Origin: Pontibacter sp. E15-1
GTDB lineage: Bacteria > Bacteroidota > Bacteroidia > Cytophagales > Hymenobacteraceae
Direction: 5' to 3'
Assembly (NCBI RefSeq): GCF_022601975.1
Contig: NZ_JAKVIR010000010.1
Span: 62,001-126,000, forward strand
DNA length: 64,000 nt
Shown here: in pieces, positions 35,022 to 42,928 of the stretch
Layout of the letters: each line of letters starts with the position of its first letter
Position numbering within the stretch: the first letter of the stretch is position 1
Made by a program: the position numbers and the translations under genes
The notes under the pieces: model-generated
The model's input: only the letters and a program-made list of their open reading frames with translations
What the model was told of the DNA's origin: nothing
Databases searched by the model: none

Positions 35022-35720
35022 CTACGCCAGGTGGCGGCATTGCAGGATCAGGTTGGGGTTGGGGCAAAGCCCCTGGTAGGCAGCTCGTTCTGAAGTGGTG
35101 GCTACGCCGGGGAAATCTCCGCTCCTGCCTTCCATCGAGGCCATCACCTGAAAGTGCAGGTGCGCCGGCCAGTTGCCGTTTTCGGGGTATGGGCCGACCT
35201 CGGCCACCTTCGCGCCTTTAGCAAACGGTTGCCCCGCTCTGAGTCCTGCTAACGAAGCGCGGGTCAGGTGGCCATATAGGGTATAAAAAACAACACCCTC
35301 CAGCTCATGTTGCAGAATGATGGTAGGGCCATAGTCGCCGAAGTTGTCATTGTCCCGGAAAGAGTGCACGGTGGCATCCAGCGGCGCGAAAACGGCTGTG
35401 CCTGCCTCCACCCATACATCCACGCCCAGGTGCAGGTTGCGGCTTTCGGCGGCCACGTCAAAGTGCTGGCTGCGGCGGTATATAAACCGGTCTTCGAGGT
35501 AGCCGCCCACACCGATAGTCGCTTGCTTGGACCGGAGCATCTGCTGCACGGCCGCATCGAAGGCAGCGGTATTCTGCAAATCAGTTTGCTGCAGCAGGGT
35601 ATTGGCAGCCGTGAAATCCAGGGCGCACACGTGGTCTGCGTTCAGGTCGGCGGCCAGCACGGGAGCAAAAGCATGCTGGTGCTTTTGCAGTAAAGCGGGT
35701 AAGTTAAGTGATGAAGTCAT
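35022..35720 (-). CDS. M23-family metallopeptidase domain protein without signal peptide
   Basis: A 232-residue protein with the LytM/M23 zinc-site motifs NLHLGVDVWVEAG (H-x3-D), LYGHL, and the HLHFQV pair near the C-terminus. M23 enzymes cut peptide cross-links of peptidoglycan in the periplasm, yet this chain has no signal peptide or membrane anchor and its first ~80 residues are helical with no export signal. It may act in the cytoplasm on recycling products or another peptide, leave by another route, or have been assigned the wrong start. A 13-bp-stem hairpin ends 4 bp upstream of the ATG. Confidence 0.8.
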   Translation of the reverse strand: MTSSLNLPALLQKHQHAFAPVLAADLNADHVCALDFTAANTLLQQTDLQNTAAFDAAVQQMLRSKQATIGVGGYLEDRFIYRRSQHFDVAAESRNLHLGVDVWVEAGTAVFAPLDATVHSFRDNDNFGDYGPTIILQHELEGVVFYTLYGHLTRASLAGLRAGQPFAKGAKVAEVGPYPENGNWPAHLHFQVMASMEGRSGDFPGVATTSERAAYQGLCPNPNLILQCRHLA

Positions 35721-35724
35721 GAAG

Positions 35725-35759
35725 CTTGCACGAGGCTCGGGTATAAAGCCTCGTGCAAG
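35725..35759 (-). terminator. hairpin between the AP2 gene and the M23 gene
   Basis: CTTGCACGAGGCT (35725-35737) pairs perfectly with AGCCTCGTGCAAG (35747-35759), 13 bp. It lies between two minus-strand genes, 12 bp after one stop and 4 bp before the next start. No T-run follows, so it may terminate, process or shield the next start. Confidence 0.5.
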
Positions 35760-35771
35760 TATAAGCAGAAA

Positions 35772-36332
35772 TTAGCTGACGACCTCTTCCTCTACCAGTT
35801 TAGAGAGCGTTTTCAGGCTCTTGGTTTTCCCGAAAAGCTCCTCTGATTTCTTGCTGTAGGCCGCAGCGGCCTCCTGCAGCGTGTCGAAGGTGCCCAGGTT
35901 GATGCGTTGCTTGTTAAAGTGGATGATGGCACGGTACTTCTGTGCCTCCTTGTGCACGCCGCGCACGCCCAGCTTGTTCTCTGTTTTGGCCGTGTTACGG
36001 ACTATTTTGCAGAGCGGAGCCCATTCTAAGTTATCCAGCCGACAGTCCAGCTTGTTGCCGTTCTTGAAATGAACGTAGAGCCGCAGGTCGCTTTCAGGCT
36101 TTTGGAGGAGTTGCTCCCCGATCATTTTGTGCAGGTAGATTGTCTCGTTGCGGTATTTCCCGTTTTTGAGAGGCCAGTTTTTCTGGAAGAAGGCATAGCC
36201 GTTGGAGTGGATGCGCAGGTGCTTCAGAAAATCAATCTGTTGCAGGTACACGTTTTTTTGAATGTATTCGTAGGTTTTGTCGTCTACGACTACCGTTTTC
36301 TCACTGTTTTTGAGAGTAAGTTTGTACAGCAT
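35772..36332 (-). CDS. HNH-like/AP2 domain DNA-binding protein, HNH catalytic site degenerate
   Basis: A 186-residue protein with two recognisable parts. Residues about 67-108 follow the HNH homing-endonuclease pattern (YLHKMIGEQL then GNKLDCRLDNLEW), but the expected NHxDGN is VHFKNGN, so the catalytic His is replaced by Phe89. Residues about 122-170 form an AP2/ERF DNA-binding domain (GVRGVHKEAQKYRAIIHF, then LGTFDTLQEAAAAY). The loss of the nuclease His with an intact DNA-binding part suggests a homing endonuclease turned regulator. The N-terminal ~60 residues are a basic beta region of unknown role. No intron or intein is visible next to it. Confidence 0.75.
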   Translation of the reverse strand: MLYKLTLKNSEKTVVVDDKTYEYIQKNVYLQQIDFLKHLRIHSNGYAFFQKNWPLKNGKYRNETIYLHKMIGEQLLQKPESDLRLYVHFKNGNKLDCRLDNLEWAPLCKIVRNTAKTENKLGVRGVHKEAQKYRAIIHFNKQRINLGTFDTLQEAAAAYSKKSEELFGKTKSLKTLSKLVEEEVVS

Positions 36333-36750
36333 TTTGTTTTCATTAATGTGGATTAGGTAAGCGTAAGGTCAGCGTAGCCCGGGTGGGGCAGAAGGCGTGC
36401 CGTAAAGTTGCAGTTTTTTTTATATTTAACACAACTAATATACATTAAAATTATCAATCTTTTTATATATAATTTCCTGTATTAGCAGTTTCTATACGCA
36501 GCTTTCACAGAACAGTCCAGATTATCGTAACTTTCGCACCGAAAAGCGGTTTTCAATTAGAAGTATGTTTAAATTTAGTTTTTGGAGGAGAAAGATGTTC
36601 AGAAAGGGTTTTGACGAGGCGTTTTGGGAGCCATACAATAGTAGTATGGGGAATAAAAATGTTGTTCAGGGCTCATGAAGGGCGTTTTGCAATCCAAAGG
36701 ATGAAGTTTAAACATGCGCTAAAAGCATTACGATCAAACAAAGCACACAT
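36333..36750. other. 418-bp A+T-rich intergenic region
   Basis: This region separates the divergent AP2 gene and paaE. The left part (36410-36480) is very A+T-rich with TATATA runs. The right part contains a 37-codon frame (36565-36678) and a strong GGAGGAG ahead of an internal ATG at 36595. No TAnnTTTG promoter of good quality was found for paaE. Confidence 0.5.
36565..36678 (+). CDS. possible small peptide (37 aa, or 27 aa from ATG 36595)
   Basis: The frame encodes a basic, aromatic peptide (WRRKMFRKGFDEAFWEPYN). An internal ATG at 36595 is preceded at 5-nt spacing by GGAGGAG, a Shine-Dalgarno sequence that Bacteroidota rarely use. It ends 72 bp before paaE. It may be a leader peptide or chance; no homologue is known to me. 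Confidence 0.2.
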   Translation: MFKFSFWRRKMFRKGFDEAFWEPYNSSMGNKNVVQGS

Positions 36751-37839
36751 ATGAGTAGCCCTTACCTCAACCTGAAGGTTGTCGCAATCAAAAGAGAAAC
36801 ACCGGATGCCATCTCTATTCACTTCGAGCATCCCGAAAAACAGAACATTTCTTTCAAGCCCGGCCAGTTTCTGACCCTGATCCTGAACATTGAAGGCAAA
36901 GAGTACCGCCGGTCGTATTCCCTGAGCAGCAGCCCGAGGGAAGCCCCGCGCCTGGCCGTCACGGTGAAGCGCGTGGACGGAGGGCTGGTATCCAACTACC
37001 TGGTAGATAAACTGCAGGTAGGCCAGGAGGTGAAGGTGATGGAGCCTCTCGGCAACTTCTGCCTGACCTGCGCCCCGACGAGCCAGCGCCAGATCATCCT
37101 GTTTGGGGCGGGCAGCGGCATTACGCCCCTCATGTCGATGCTGAAGACAGCGCTGCACGAGGAGCCGGACAGCACCGTGACACTGCTGTATGGCAACCGC
37201 GACGAAGACACAGTGATCTTTAAAGAGCAGCTGCAGGAACTTCAGGCCGCAAACCCGGACCGCCTGCAGGTGGAGTATGTATACAGCCAGCCCAAATACG
37301 ACTGCGACCACCGGGGCCGCATGAACCAGAGCCTGATCATCAGGATTTTGGAGCGCCTGCAACTTGCTAAACCCGAAAACGCCGTGTACTATATGTGCGG
37401 CCCCGATGGCATGATGGCCGAAGTGCGCCATGCGCTGGATGTGCTTCATGTGCCCGCAGAGCGCATTTTCAGGGAGAGCTTTGTGAGCAGTGCGACAGCC
37501 GAAGCCGAGGCGGCGCAGCCAAAGCATGGAGACGTCGCCGCGTCGGAGGATGACGGGGAAATCAGGACGCAAACCGTGACGATTATCTATGAGGGTGCGG
37601 AATACGCTGTGGAGGTGGAGCCCGACCAAACCATACTGGAGGCGGCCCTCGACCAGGACATCGACCTGCCTTACTCATGCCAGGCAGGGCTGTGCACAGC
37701 CTGCAGGGGCAAGTGCTTGAGCGGAAAAGTACACCTGGATGAGCGGGAGGGGCTTTCGGACGCGGAGATGGAGGAAGGCTATGTGCTGAACTGCGTGGGC
37801 CACCCGCTCACTGCCAATGTGGTGATCGAAATCGGATAA
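36751..37839 (+). CDS. paaE: phenylacetyl-CoA epoxidase reductase subunit PaaE
   Basis: Transfers electrons from NADPH to the PaaABC di-iron epoxidase. The 362-residue protein has an FAD domain (RRSYSLSSSP, residues ~52-61), an NAD(P)-binding domain (LFGAGSGITPLMSML and YYMCGPDGMM), an acidic linker (~245-270), and a C-terminal plant-type [2Fe-2S] ferredoxin domain with C310, C315, C318 and a last Cys in YVLNCVGH. This order is typical of PaaE. It is separated from paaABCD by an M3 peptidase gene and lies on the opposite strand. Confidence 0.93.
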   Translation: MSSPYLNLKVVAIKRETPDAISIHFEHPEKQNISFKPGQFLTLILNIEGKEYRRSYSLSSSPREAPRLAVTVKRVDGGLVSNYLVDKLQVGQEVKVMEPLGNFCLTCAPTSQRQIILFGAGSGITPLMSMLKTALHEEPDSTVTLLYGNRDEDTVIFKEQLQELQAANPDRLQVEYVYSQPKYDCDHRGRMNQSLIIRILERLQLAKPENAVYYMCGPDGMMAEVRHALDVLHVPAERIFRESFVSSATAEAEAAQPKHGDVAASEDDGEIRTQTVTIIYEGAEYAVEVEPDQTILEAALDQDIDLPYSCQAGLCTACRGKCLSGKVHLDEREGLSDAEMEEGYVLNCVGHPLTANVVIEIG

Positions 37840-37862
37840 AACCCGTTTAACTGTACGTACAC

Positions 37863-37905
37863 GCAGCGCCCGACTAATTATCAGACTCTGGCGCTGCTTT
37901 CTTTT
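37863..37905 (+). terminator. terminator after paaE
   Basis: GCAGCGCC (37863-37870) pairs with GGCGCTGC (37890-37897), followed by TTTCTTTT, 24 bp after the paaE stop. Confidence 0.75.
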
Positions 37906-37933
37906 GCACTTTCATGAGAAGTGTCTACATTGT
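37903..37933 (+). promoter_or_regulatory. weak candidate promoter for the M3 peptidase gene
   Basis: TTTG (37903-37906), 19-bp spacer and TACATTGT (37926-37933; two mismatches to TAnnTTTG), 24 bp before ATG 37958. It follows the paaE terminator, where a promoter is needed. Confidence 0.3.
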
Positions 37934-37957
37934 ACTACTAAAATCCACATTGCGATA

Positions 37958-39688
37958 ATGACAGTTCAAACAACAAATTTAACTATACCTGAACGGAAGC
38001 CGAGGTTATACCTTGCTGACGATTTTAAAGTAGACTCCTGGGAAACCTTAAAGCCATATTTCGAAGAGCTTAAGACGCGCGACATTGCCAGTGTGCCAGA
38101 CCTTGAAAAGTGGATGCAAGACCGAAGCGAGCTGGAAAGCGTGCTTTCTGAGGACTTGGGGTGGCGCTATATCCGGATGACCTGCGACACCCAGAACGAG
38201 GAAACCACGCAGGCTTTCCAATATTTCGTTTCCGAGATCGAGCCCCAGATAGCCCCATACGACCACGAGCTGAACCTCAAGCTGATGCACTCGCCCTACA
38301 TGAGCGGGCTGGACCAGGATAAGTACAGGATATATCTTAGGGGAGTGGAGCGCGCACTAGAAATTTTCAGGGAAGACAATATCCCGATCCAGACCGAGAT
38401 CAGCACCAAGCAACAGCAGTATGCCGCCATCTCTGGGGCCATGACCGTAACACTGGACGGAGAGGAGATGACCCTGCAGCGCGCCGCCGACCGCTTGAAG
38501 CGGACAGACCGCACCGTGCGCGAGGAGGCCTGGCGCTCCGTTCAGGACCGCCGCTACCAGGACCGCGAGAAATTGGACAGTCTTTTTGACGAGTTGCTGC
38601 AACTCCGCAATCAGATAGCCACCAACGCGGACTTCGACAACTTCCGCGATTACATGTTTGCCGCCCTGGGCCGGTTCGACTATACCCCGCAGGATTGCTT
38701 CGATTTTCATCAATCCATCGAAGAAACCATCGTGCCGCTGCTCACCAACCTGGATGTGGAGCGAAAAGAGAAGCTGGGCCTTGACAACCTCCGTCCCTGG
38801 GACCTGGACGTAGACCCAAGCGGGGATAAGCCTCTGGAGCCTTTTAAAACCGGGGAAGAGTTGCTGGAGAAAACGGTGCAGGTGTTTTATGCCCTGGATA
38901 CCTATCTGGGCGATTGCCTGGCCACCATGCGCGAAATGGGCCACCTGGACCTTGAGTCGCGGAAGGGGAAGGCGCCAGGGGGGTATAACTACCCGCTGGA
39001 TGAGATTGGGGTGCCCTTTATCTTTATGAACGCTACCTCGAGCCTGCGCGACGTGATCACGATGCTGCACGAAGGTGGGCACGCGGTACACTCCTTCCTG
39101 ACGCGCGAAATGAGCCTGAATGCAGCAAAGCACCCGCCGTCTGAAGTGGCAGAGTTGGCGTCGATGTCGATGGAGCTGATCTCGATGGACCATTGGGACA
39201 CGTTTTTTGAGGACGAGGACGAGCTGCGCCGCGCCAAGCGCACGCATCTTGAAAGCGTGCTGGAGACATTCCCGTGGGTTGCCACCGTGGATAAGTTTCA
39301 GCATTGGATTTATGAGCATCCGAACCAAACCACGGAAGAGCGTCATCAGGAATGGGTGCGCATCTTCAACACGTTCAACCACAAGCTGGTAAACTGGGAT
39401 GGCTTGGAGCAATACAAGCCCTTTGTCTGGCAAAAGCAGCTGCACCTATACGAGGTACCGTTCTACTATATTGAGTATGCCATGGCGCAGCTCGGGGCGA
39501 TCGCGGTATGGAAGAATTACAAAGAGAACCCTGCGGAAGGCCTGGCGGCGTACAAGCGCGCACTAAGTCTGGGGTATACCGTATCCATTGGGGAGGTATA
39601 TGAGGCCGCAGGCATTAAGTTCGATTTCAGCACGGCATACATCAGCAGCCTGGTAGATTTTGTGCAGGCAGAGATGGAGAAGCTCTAA
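37958..39688 (+). CDS. M3-family oligoendopeptidase (zinc)
   Basis: A cytoplasmic, mostly helical metallopeptidase of 576 residues with the HExxH zinc site in MLHEGGHAVHSF and the downstream conserved Glu region (PPSEVAELASMSMELIS). M3 oligoendopeptidases (PepF type) degrade peptides of about 6-20 residues. ATG 37958 (MTVQTTNLTIPERKP) is preferred to the upstream TTG 37904. It stands between paaE and the convergent paaD; no functional link to phenylacetate is expected. Confidence 0.92.
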   Translation: MTVQTTNLTIPERKPRLYLADDFKVDSWETLKPYFEELKTRDIASVPDLEKWMQDRSELESVLSEDLGWRYIRMTCDTQNEETTQAFQYFVSEIEPQIAPYDHELNLKLMHSPYMSGLDQDKYRIYLRGVERALEIFREDNIPIQTEISTKQQQYAAISGAMTVTLDGEEMTLQRAADRLKRTDRTVREEAWRSVQDRRYQDREKLDSLFDELLQLRNQIATNADFDNFRDYMFAALGRFDYTPQDCFDFHQSIEETIVPLLTNLDVERKEKLGLDNLRPWDLDVDPSGDKPLEPFKTGEELLEKTVQVFYALDTYLGDCLATMREMGHLDLESRKGKAPGGYNYPLDEIGVPFIFMNATSSLRDVITMLHEGGHAVHSFLTREMSLNAAKHPPSEVAELASMSMELISMDHWDTFFEDEDELRRAKRTHLESVLETFPWVATVDKFQHWIYEHPNQTTEERHQEWVRIFNTFNHKLVNWDGLEQYKPFVWQKQLHLYEVPFYYIEYAMAQLGAIAVWKNYKENPAEGLAAYKRALSLGYTVSIGEVYEAAGIKFDFSTAYISSLVDFVQAEMEKL

Positions 39689-39710
39689 ATCACTCTATAC
39701 ACATAACATT

Positions 39711-39756
39711 AAAAGCAGCGGCCTTGCCCTATTCATAGGGCAAGGCCGCTGCTTTT
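39711..39756. terminator. bidirectional terminator between the M3 peptidase gene and paaD
   Basis: Perfect 22-bp arms (39711-39732 and 39735-39756) beginning AAAAGCAGCGG and ending CCGCTGCTTTT, placed between convergent genes. Confidence 0.85.
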
Positions 39757-39784
39757 ATACCTGATAGCCAGGGTATAGGTATCG

Positions 39785-40267
39785 CTATAAGGGCTTAAAC
39801 TGCTCAAACATCTGGCGGCAGTCGTTGCAGTAGTGCATGGAGCGGCAGAGGGTGGGGCCAAAGGGGGTGCGCATAGACGTGTTCCCACTGTTGCAGTAGG
39901 GGCATGTGGCATACTCCAGTATGTCCAGATCCAGAATCAGATCATACGTTGGGGGCGGGGCCAGGCCGAAATCCTTGAGCGCCTTGCGGCCCTTTTCCGA
40001 AATCTTGTTGCTGTCCCAGGGGTTGTCAAAAGTCATGGTAACGGTATAGTGCTTGATGCCATGCTTCTCGAGCGTGCGCTCCACATCCTTTTTCATATAG
40101 TCCATGGCGGGGCAACCGGCGAAGGTGGGCGTCATGCGCACGGTCACGTGGTCCTCCTCCGAAATCTCAACCCCCGTAATCACACCCAGGTCTACCAGGG
40201 AGAGGACGGGTATCTCCGGGTCTTTCACCTCTTCCAACAGTGTCAGGATATGTTCCTTGGTCAGCAT
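39785..40267 (-). CDS. paaD: phenylacetate degradation protein PaaD (MIP18/DUF59 family)
   Basis: An Fe-S maturation-like protein required for active PaaABCE epoxidase. The 160-residue chain has a DUF59 domain (VKDPEIPVLSLVDLGVIT and TPTFAGCPAMDYM) and a C-terminal four-Cys zinc-ribbon (CPYC, then CRSMHYCNDC). It is the last gene of the minus-strand paaA-B-C-D run, 100 bp after paaC. Confidence 0.93.
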   Translation of the reverse strand: MLTKEHILTLLEEVKDPEIPVLSLVDLGVITGVEISEEDHVTVRMTPTFAGCPAMDYMKKDVERTLEKHGIKHYTVTMTFDNPWDSNKISEKGRKALKDFGLAPPPTYDLILDLDILEYATCPYCNSGNTSMRTPFGPTLCRSMHYCNDCRQMFEQFKPL

Positions 40268-40367
40268 TCTATTGTGTTTATCGTTATTGGTTGCTCGTTA
40301 TTCGCGTTTTATGGAAGTATAAAGTCCTGTTGTTTGCAGCGATCATCAAAAAGCGATCAATGAAATT

Positions 40368-41123
40368 CTACCATTCCGCCGCAGGATCAATCTTGAACAC
40401 CTCCGCCATCTCGTCGAGGAGCGGCTGCAGGTGGTGGGTATGGCTGCCGGTGCGCCCGCCTGTTATCGGGGTGATACTCTCTAAGTCAGGCAATTGCAGT
40501 TCGGTTTTCTCTAACACAGCACGTATCCGTTGCTGCCAGGCAGCTTTTACCGCCTCCTCGCCACGATAGATGCTGGCATCGATGAGATCCTGCTCATACG
40601 CAGAAGGCTCAAACATGCCCAACGCATAGGGCAGCGCCTCGTTCAGCGAGGTTTGCAGGCGGGCAATGGCCTCCTCTGTGGAGCTTCCCAGGTTCCTGAT
40701 CCAGGTGTTGGCGTGCAGCACATGGTACTTCACCTCGCCCTTCAGCTTGGTGGCAACCTTGGCGATCGGCTCGTAACTGGACTGGCTCAGCATCTCGAAA
40801 CGGATAATCTCGGCGTTGTCGTACAGGAAATGGCGGATCAGGCTGAAATCATACTCCCCGTTGGGCAACTCCACCAACTGGCTGTTATGAAACTGGTTGG
40901 CGTTGCGCGTAAAAGCAACAGTGTCCGGGTCGGCTTCACCCAGCTCGTGCAGCAGGGTATAAAACGCAAGGCTATGGCCGATCTTGTCCTGAGCCATGGA
41001 AGAAAAGGCAATGTCCTCTTCCAGAATCGGCCCGAAGCCCGTCCACTCAGAGTTTCGGTGCCCCAGGATCAGGAGGTCGTCGGCTAGTTTGTACAGCAGG
41101 TCTTTTATCGCTTGCTCGTTCAT
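40368..41123 (-). CDS. paaC: phenylacetyl-CoA epoxidase structural subunit PaaC
   Basis: Helical ferritin-like partner that stabilises PaaA in the 1,2-epoxidase. The 251-residue protein includes DDLLILGHRNSEWTGFGPIL, EDIAFSSMAQDKIGHSLAFY and KYHVLHANTWIRNLG, all conserved in PaaC. Its ATG overlaps the stop of paaB by 4 bp, so expression is coupled. The complex converts phenylacetyl-CoA to ring-1,2-epoxyphenylacetyl-CoA with O2. Confidence 0.94.
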   Translation of the reverse strand: MNEQAIKDLLYKLADDLLILGHRNSEWTGFGPILEEDIAFSSMAQDKIGHSLAFYTLLHELGEADPDTVAFTRNANQFHNSQLVELPNGEYDFSLIRHFLYDNAEIIRFEMLSQSSYEPIAKVATKLKGEVKYHVLHANTWIRNLGSSTEEAIARLQTSLNEALPYALGMFEPSAYEQDLIDASIYRGEEAVKAAWQQRIRAVLEKTELQLPDLESITPITGGRTGSHTHHLQPLLDEMAEVFKIDPAAEW

Positions 41124-41758
41124 TGGGCAGGGGTGTTGGTTTGTTGTTCCTTAAACTTCGTGATCTTGTCCATCACTTTGTAGGCAGTGGCCTCGCGGTA
41201 CTTCTTCTCCGGCACCGTCAGCCACATGTCCTTGTCCTCTTCCGCAGACTGCAGCACATGCCCTGACCTGACCACCCATACATTCACGATCGGGCCTTTC
41301 TCACCGAAGGCCTTCTTCGCCTCCTGCACCGCACCCTGGTAGGAGGTGGCCATTACCCGGCCTGCGTGCGTATGGGCTTTCCCCCGCTTTTTCAGGTGGA
41401 AGATCTCGTAAGGCTCCGGCTGGCCGCTTTGCTCCGTGGGCGTTTCCAGACGGAGCGTGTCATACACATTCTCCCCGTCCCCAACGTAGGGCGTCACCTG
41501 GATATGGGCCGTGCGGGCAACCCAAAGGCCCACGCAGGCAGCACGGCGGCTGTACTGTTCTTTGGCGAAGAGAAACGCGACATCCTCGTTGGGCGCGTGC
41601 ACAGGGCCTACATAGGTATACGCGGCACTTTCTTTCTTCTGATGGAATACCTCGTAGGTCTCAAACTGGTCCAGCGCAGGCTTGGGAGCCATTAAAGGCA
41701 CCTCGCCATCAGGCAGGTTCAGTCGGGTTACTCTGGGGTCTAAAGAGGTTAAGCTCAT
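41120..41758 (-). CDS. paaB: phenylacetyl-CoA epoxidase subunit PaaB, tandem-duplicated form
   Basis: PaaB is usually a single domain of about 95 residues; this product has 212. Two copies are visible: residues ~32-87 (FETYEVFHQKKESAAYTYVG ending VGLWVARTAHI) and ~115-170 (PYEIFHLKKRGKAHTHAGRV ending VNVWVVRSGHVL), joined by an acidic linker and followed by a C-terminal extension (DMWLTVPEKKYREATAYKV) typical of ordinary PaaB. PaaB bridges PaaAC heterodimers, so a fused duplicate could alter the stoichiometry of the complex. It overlaps paaC by 4 bp. Confidence 0.9.
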   Translation of the reverse strand: MSLTSLDPRVTRLNLPDGEVPLMAPKPALDQFETYEVFHQKKESAAYTYVGPVHAPNEDVAFLFAKEQYSRRAACVGLWVARTAHIQVTPYVGDGENVYDTLRLETPTEQSGQPEPYEIFHLKKRGKAHTHAGRVMATSYQGAVQEAKKAFGEKGPIVNVWVVRSGHVLQSAEEDKDMWLTVPEKKYREATAYKVMDKITKFKEQQTNTPAQ

Positions 41759-41765
41759 GATTTCT

Positions 41766-41860
41766 TAATTATGAATTAAAAATTAGAAATTAGAAATGGG
41801 TGTTAAAATTATACTTTCACTCCAGATGAATTTCTAATCCATAACTTCTAATTTTTAATT
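41766..41860. repeat. A+T-rich imperfect inverted repeat between paaA and paaB
   Basis: The arms begin around AATTATGAATTAAAAATTAG and, at the other end, CTTCTAATTTTTAATT. It is the same style as the iscS-iscU spacer element (TAATTACGAATTA units) and fills nearly the whole 106-bp spacer within the operon. Confidence 0.6.
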
Positions 41861-41864
41861 GCTG

Positions 41865-42851
41865 CTAGGCGAGTGGTTTCACGTATTTTGCTTTCGGGTG
41901 GAGGAGGGCTTTGCGCACCCAGGCTCCGCGCTCTTCGGCGGAGCGGCGTACGGCAAGGCGCTCGGCGTTGCAGGGGCCATCGCCGTTGATCACGCGCTTA
42001 AACTCCTCCCAATCCGGCTCCGTGAACTCCCACTTGCCTGTCTCGGCGTTCTTTTTCAGGTTGGGGTCTGGCACAGTCAAGCCGAGTTCCCATATCTTGG
42101 GCACATACATATCAAGGAACTGCTGGCGGCAATCGTCGTTTGTGGCCATCTTCACTTTCCAGCGCATGAGCGTCTCGGTGTGCGTGCTCATCTTGTCCGA
42201 AGGGCCGAAGAAGGTCATGATCGGGGGCCACCAGCGGCTAAGGGCCGCCTGTATCATCTCGCGCTGTTTCGGGGAGCCTGTTGCCAGGTGCACCACCGCG
42301 TCGTGGCCATACTTGAGGTGGAAGGCCTCCTCCGCGCAGATGCGCTCCAGGGCACGGGAGTATGGGCCGTAGCTGCCACGCGCGTTCGCCATCTGGTTCA
42401 CAATCGCGCCGGCGTCAATCAGCCAGGAGATCACGTTGGAGTCGGCCCAGGTTAAGGCCGGGTAGTTAAAAACGTTAGAGTACTTGGATTTGCCGTTGAT
42501 GAGGTCCGTCAGCATTTGCTCCCGCGACTTGCCGAGGGTTTCGGCGGCGCTGTAGAGCAGCTGTGCGTGGCCCACCTCGTCCTGCACCTTCGCCATTTGC
42601 GCCATCTTGCGTCGGAAGCCCGGCGCACGCGTAATCCAGGTGCCCTCGGGCAGCGAGCCGATAATCTCGGAGTGGGCGTGCTGCTCAATCATCCGGATCA
42701 GCTGCTTGCGGTATAGCGCGGGCATCCAGTCATTCGGCTCTATCTTCTCGCCGCGTGCGATGCGGGCCTCAAACTCAGCCATTTTCGCAGGGTCTTCAGC
42801 CTGCAGGTCATCTAATTTGGTGGCCTCGAAAATGTTTCCTCCTCCGTACAT
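41865..42851 (-). CDS. paaA: phenylacetyl-CoA epoxidase catalytic subunit PaaA
   Basis: Di-iron oxygenase subunit that epoxidises phenylacetyl-CoA. The 328-residue protein has the carboxylate-bridged iron motifs on four helices, including [17 protein letters not shown] and [15 protein letters not shown] (EX2H pairs), plus the substrate region [13 protein letters not shown]. It is first of paaA-B-C-D. The upstream spacer holds a tetR terminator hairpin and no clear promoter, so paaA may be read through from tetR. Confidence 0.96.
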   Translation of the reverse strand: MYGGGNIFEATKLDDLQAEDPAKMAEFEARIARGEKIEPNDWMPALYRKQLIRMIEQHAHSEIIGSLPEGTWITRAPGFRRKMAQMAKVQDEVGHAQLLYSAAETLGKSREQMLTDLINGKSKYSNVFNYPALTWADSNVISWLIDAGAIVNQMANARGSYGPYSRALERICAEEAFHLKYGHDAVVHLATGSPKQREMIQAALSRWWPPIMTFFGPSDKMSTHTETLMRWKVKMATNDDCRQQFLDMYVPKIWELGLTVPDPNLKKNAETGKWEFTEPDWEEFKRVINGDGPCNAERLAVRRSAEERGAWVRKALLHPKAKYVKPLA

Positions 42852-42882
42852 AGTATCTTTTGTTTTAAAGTTCAGTATGATT

Positions 42883-42910
42883 TAAAACCGGGAGCATTTT
42901 ACAACCCGGT
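42883..42910 (-). terminator. hairpin between tetR and paaA
   Basis: ACCGGG (42887-42892) pairs with CCCGGT (42905-42910). On the minus strand the stem is followed by TTTTAAAT. A short stem; probably leaky. Confidence 0.5.
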
Positions 42911-42928
42911 GTATCAGTTTTGTGTGTA

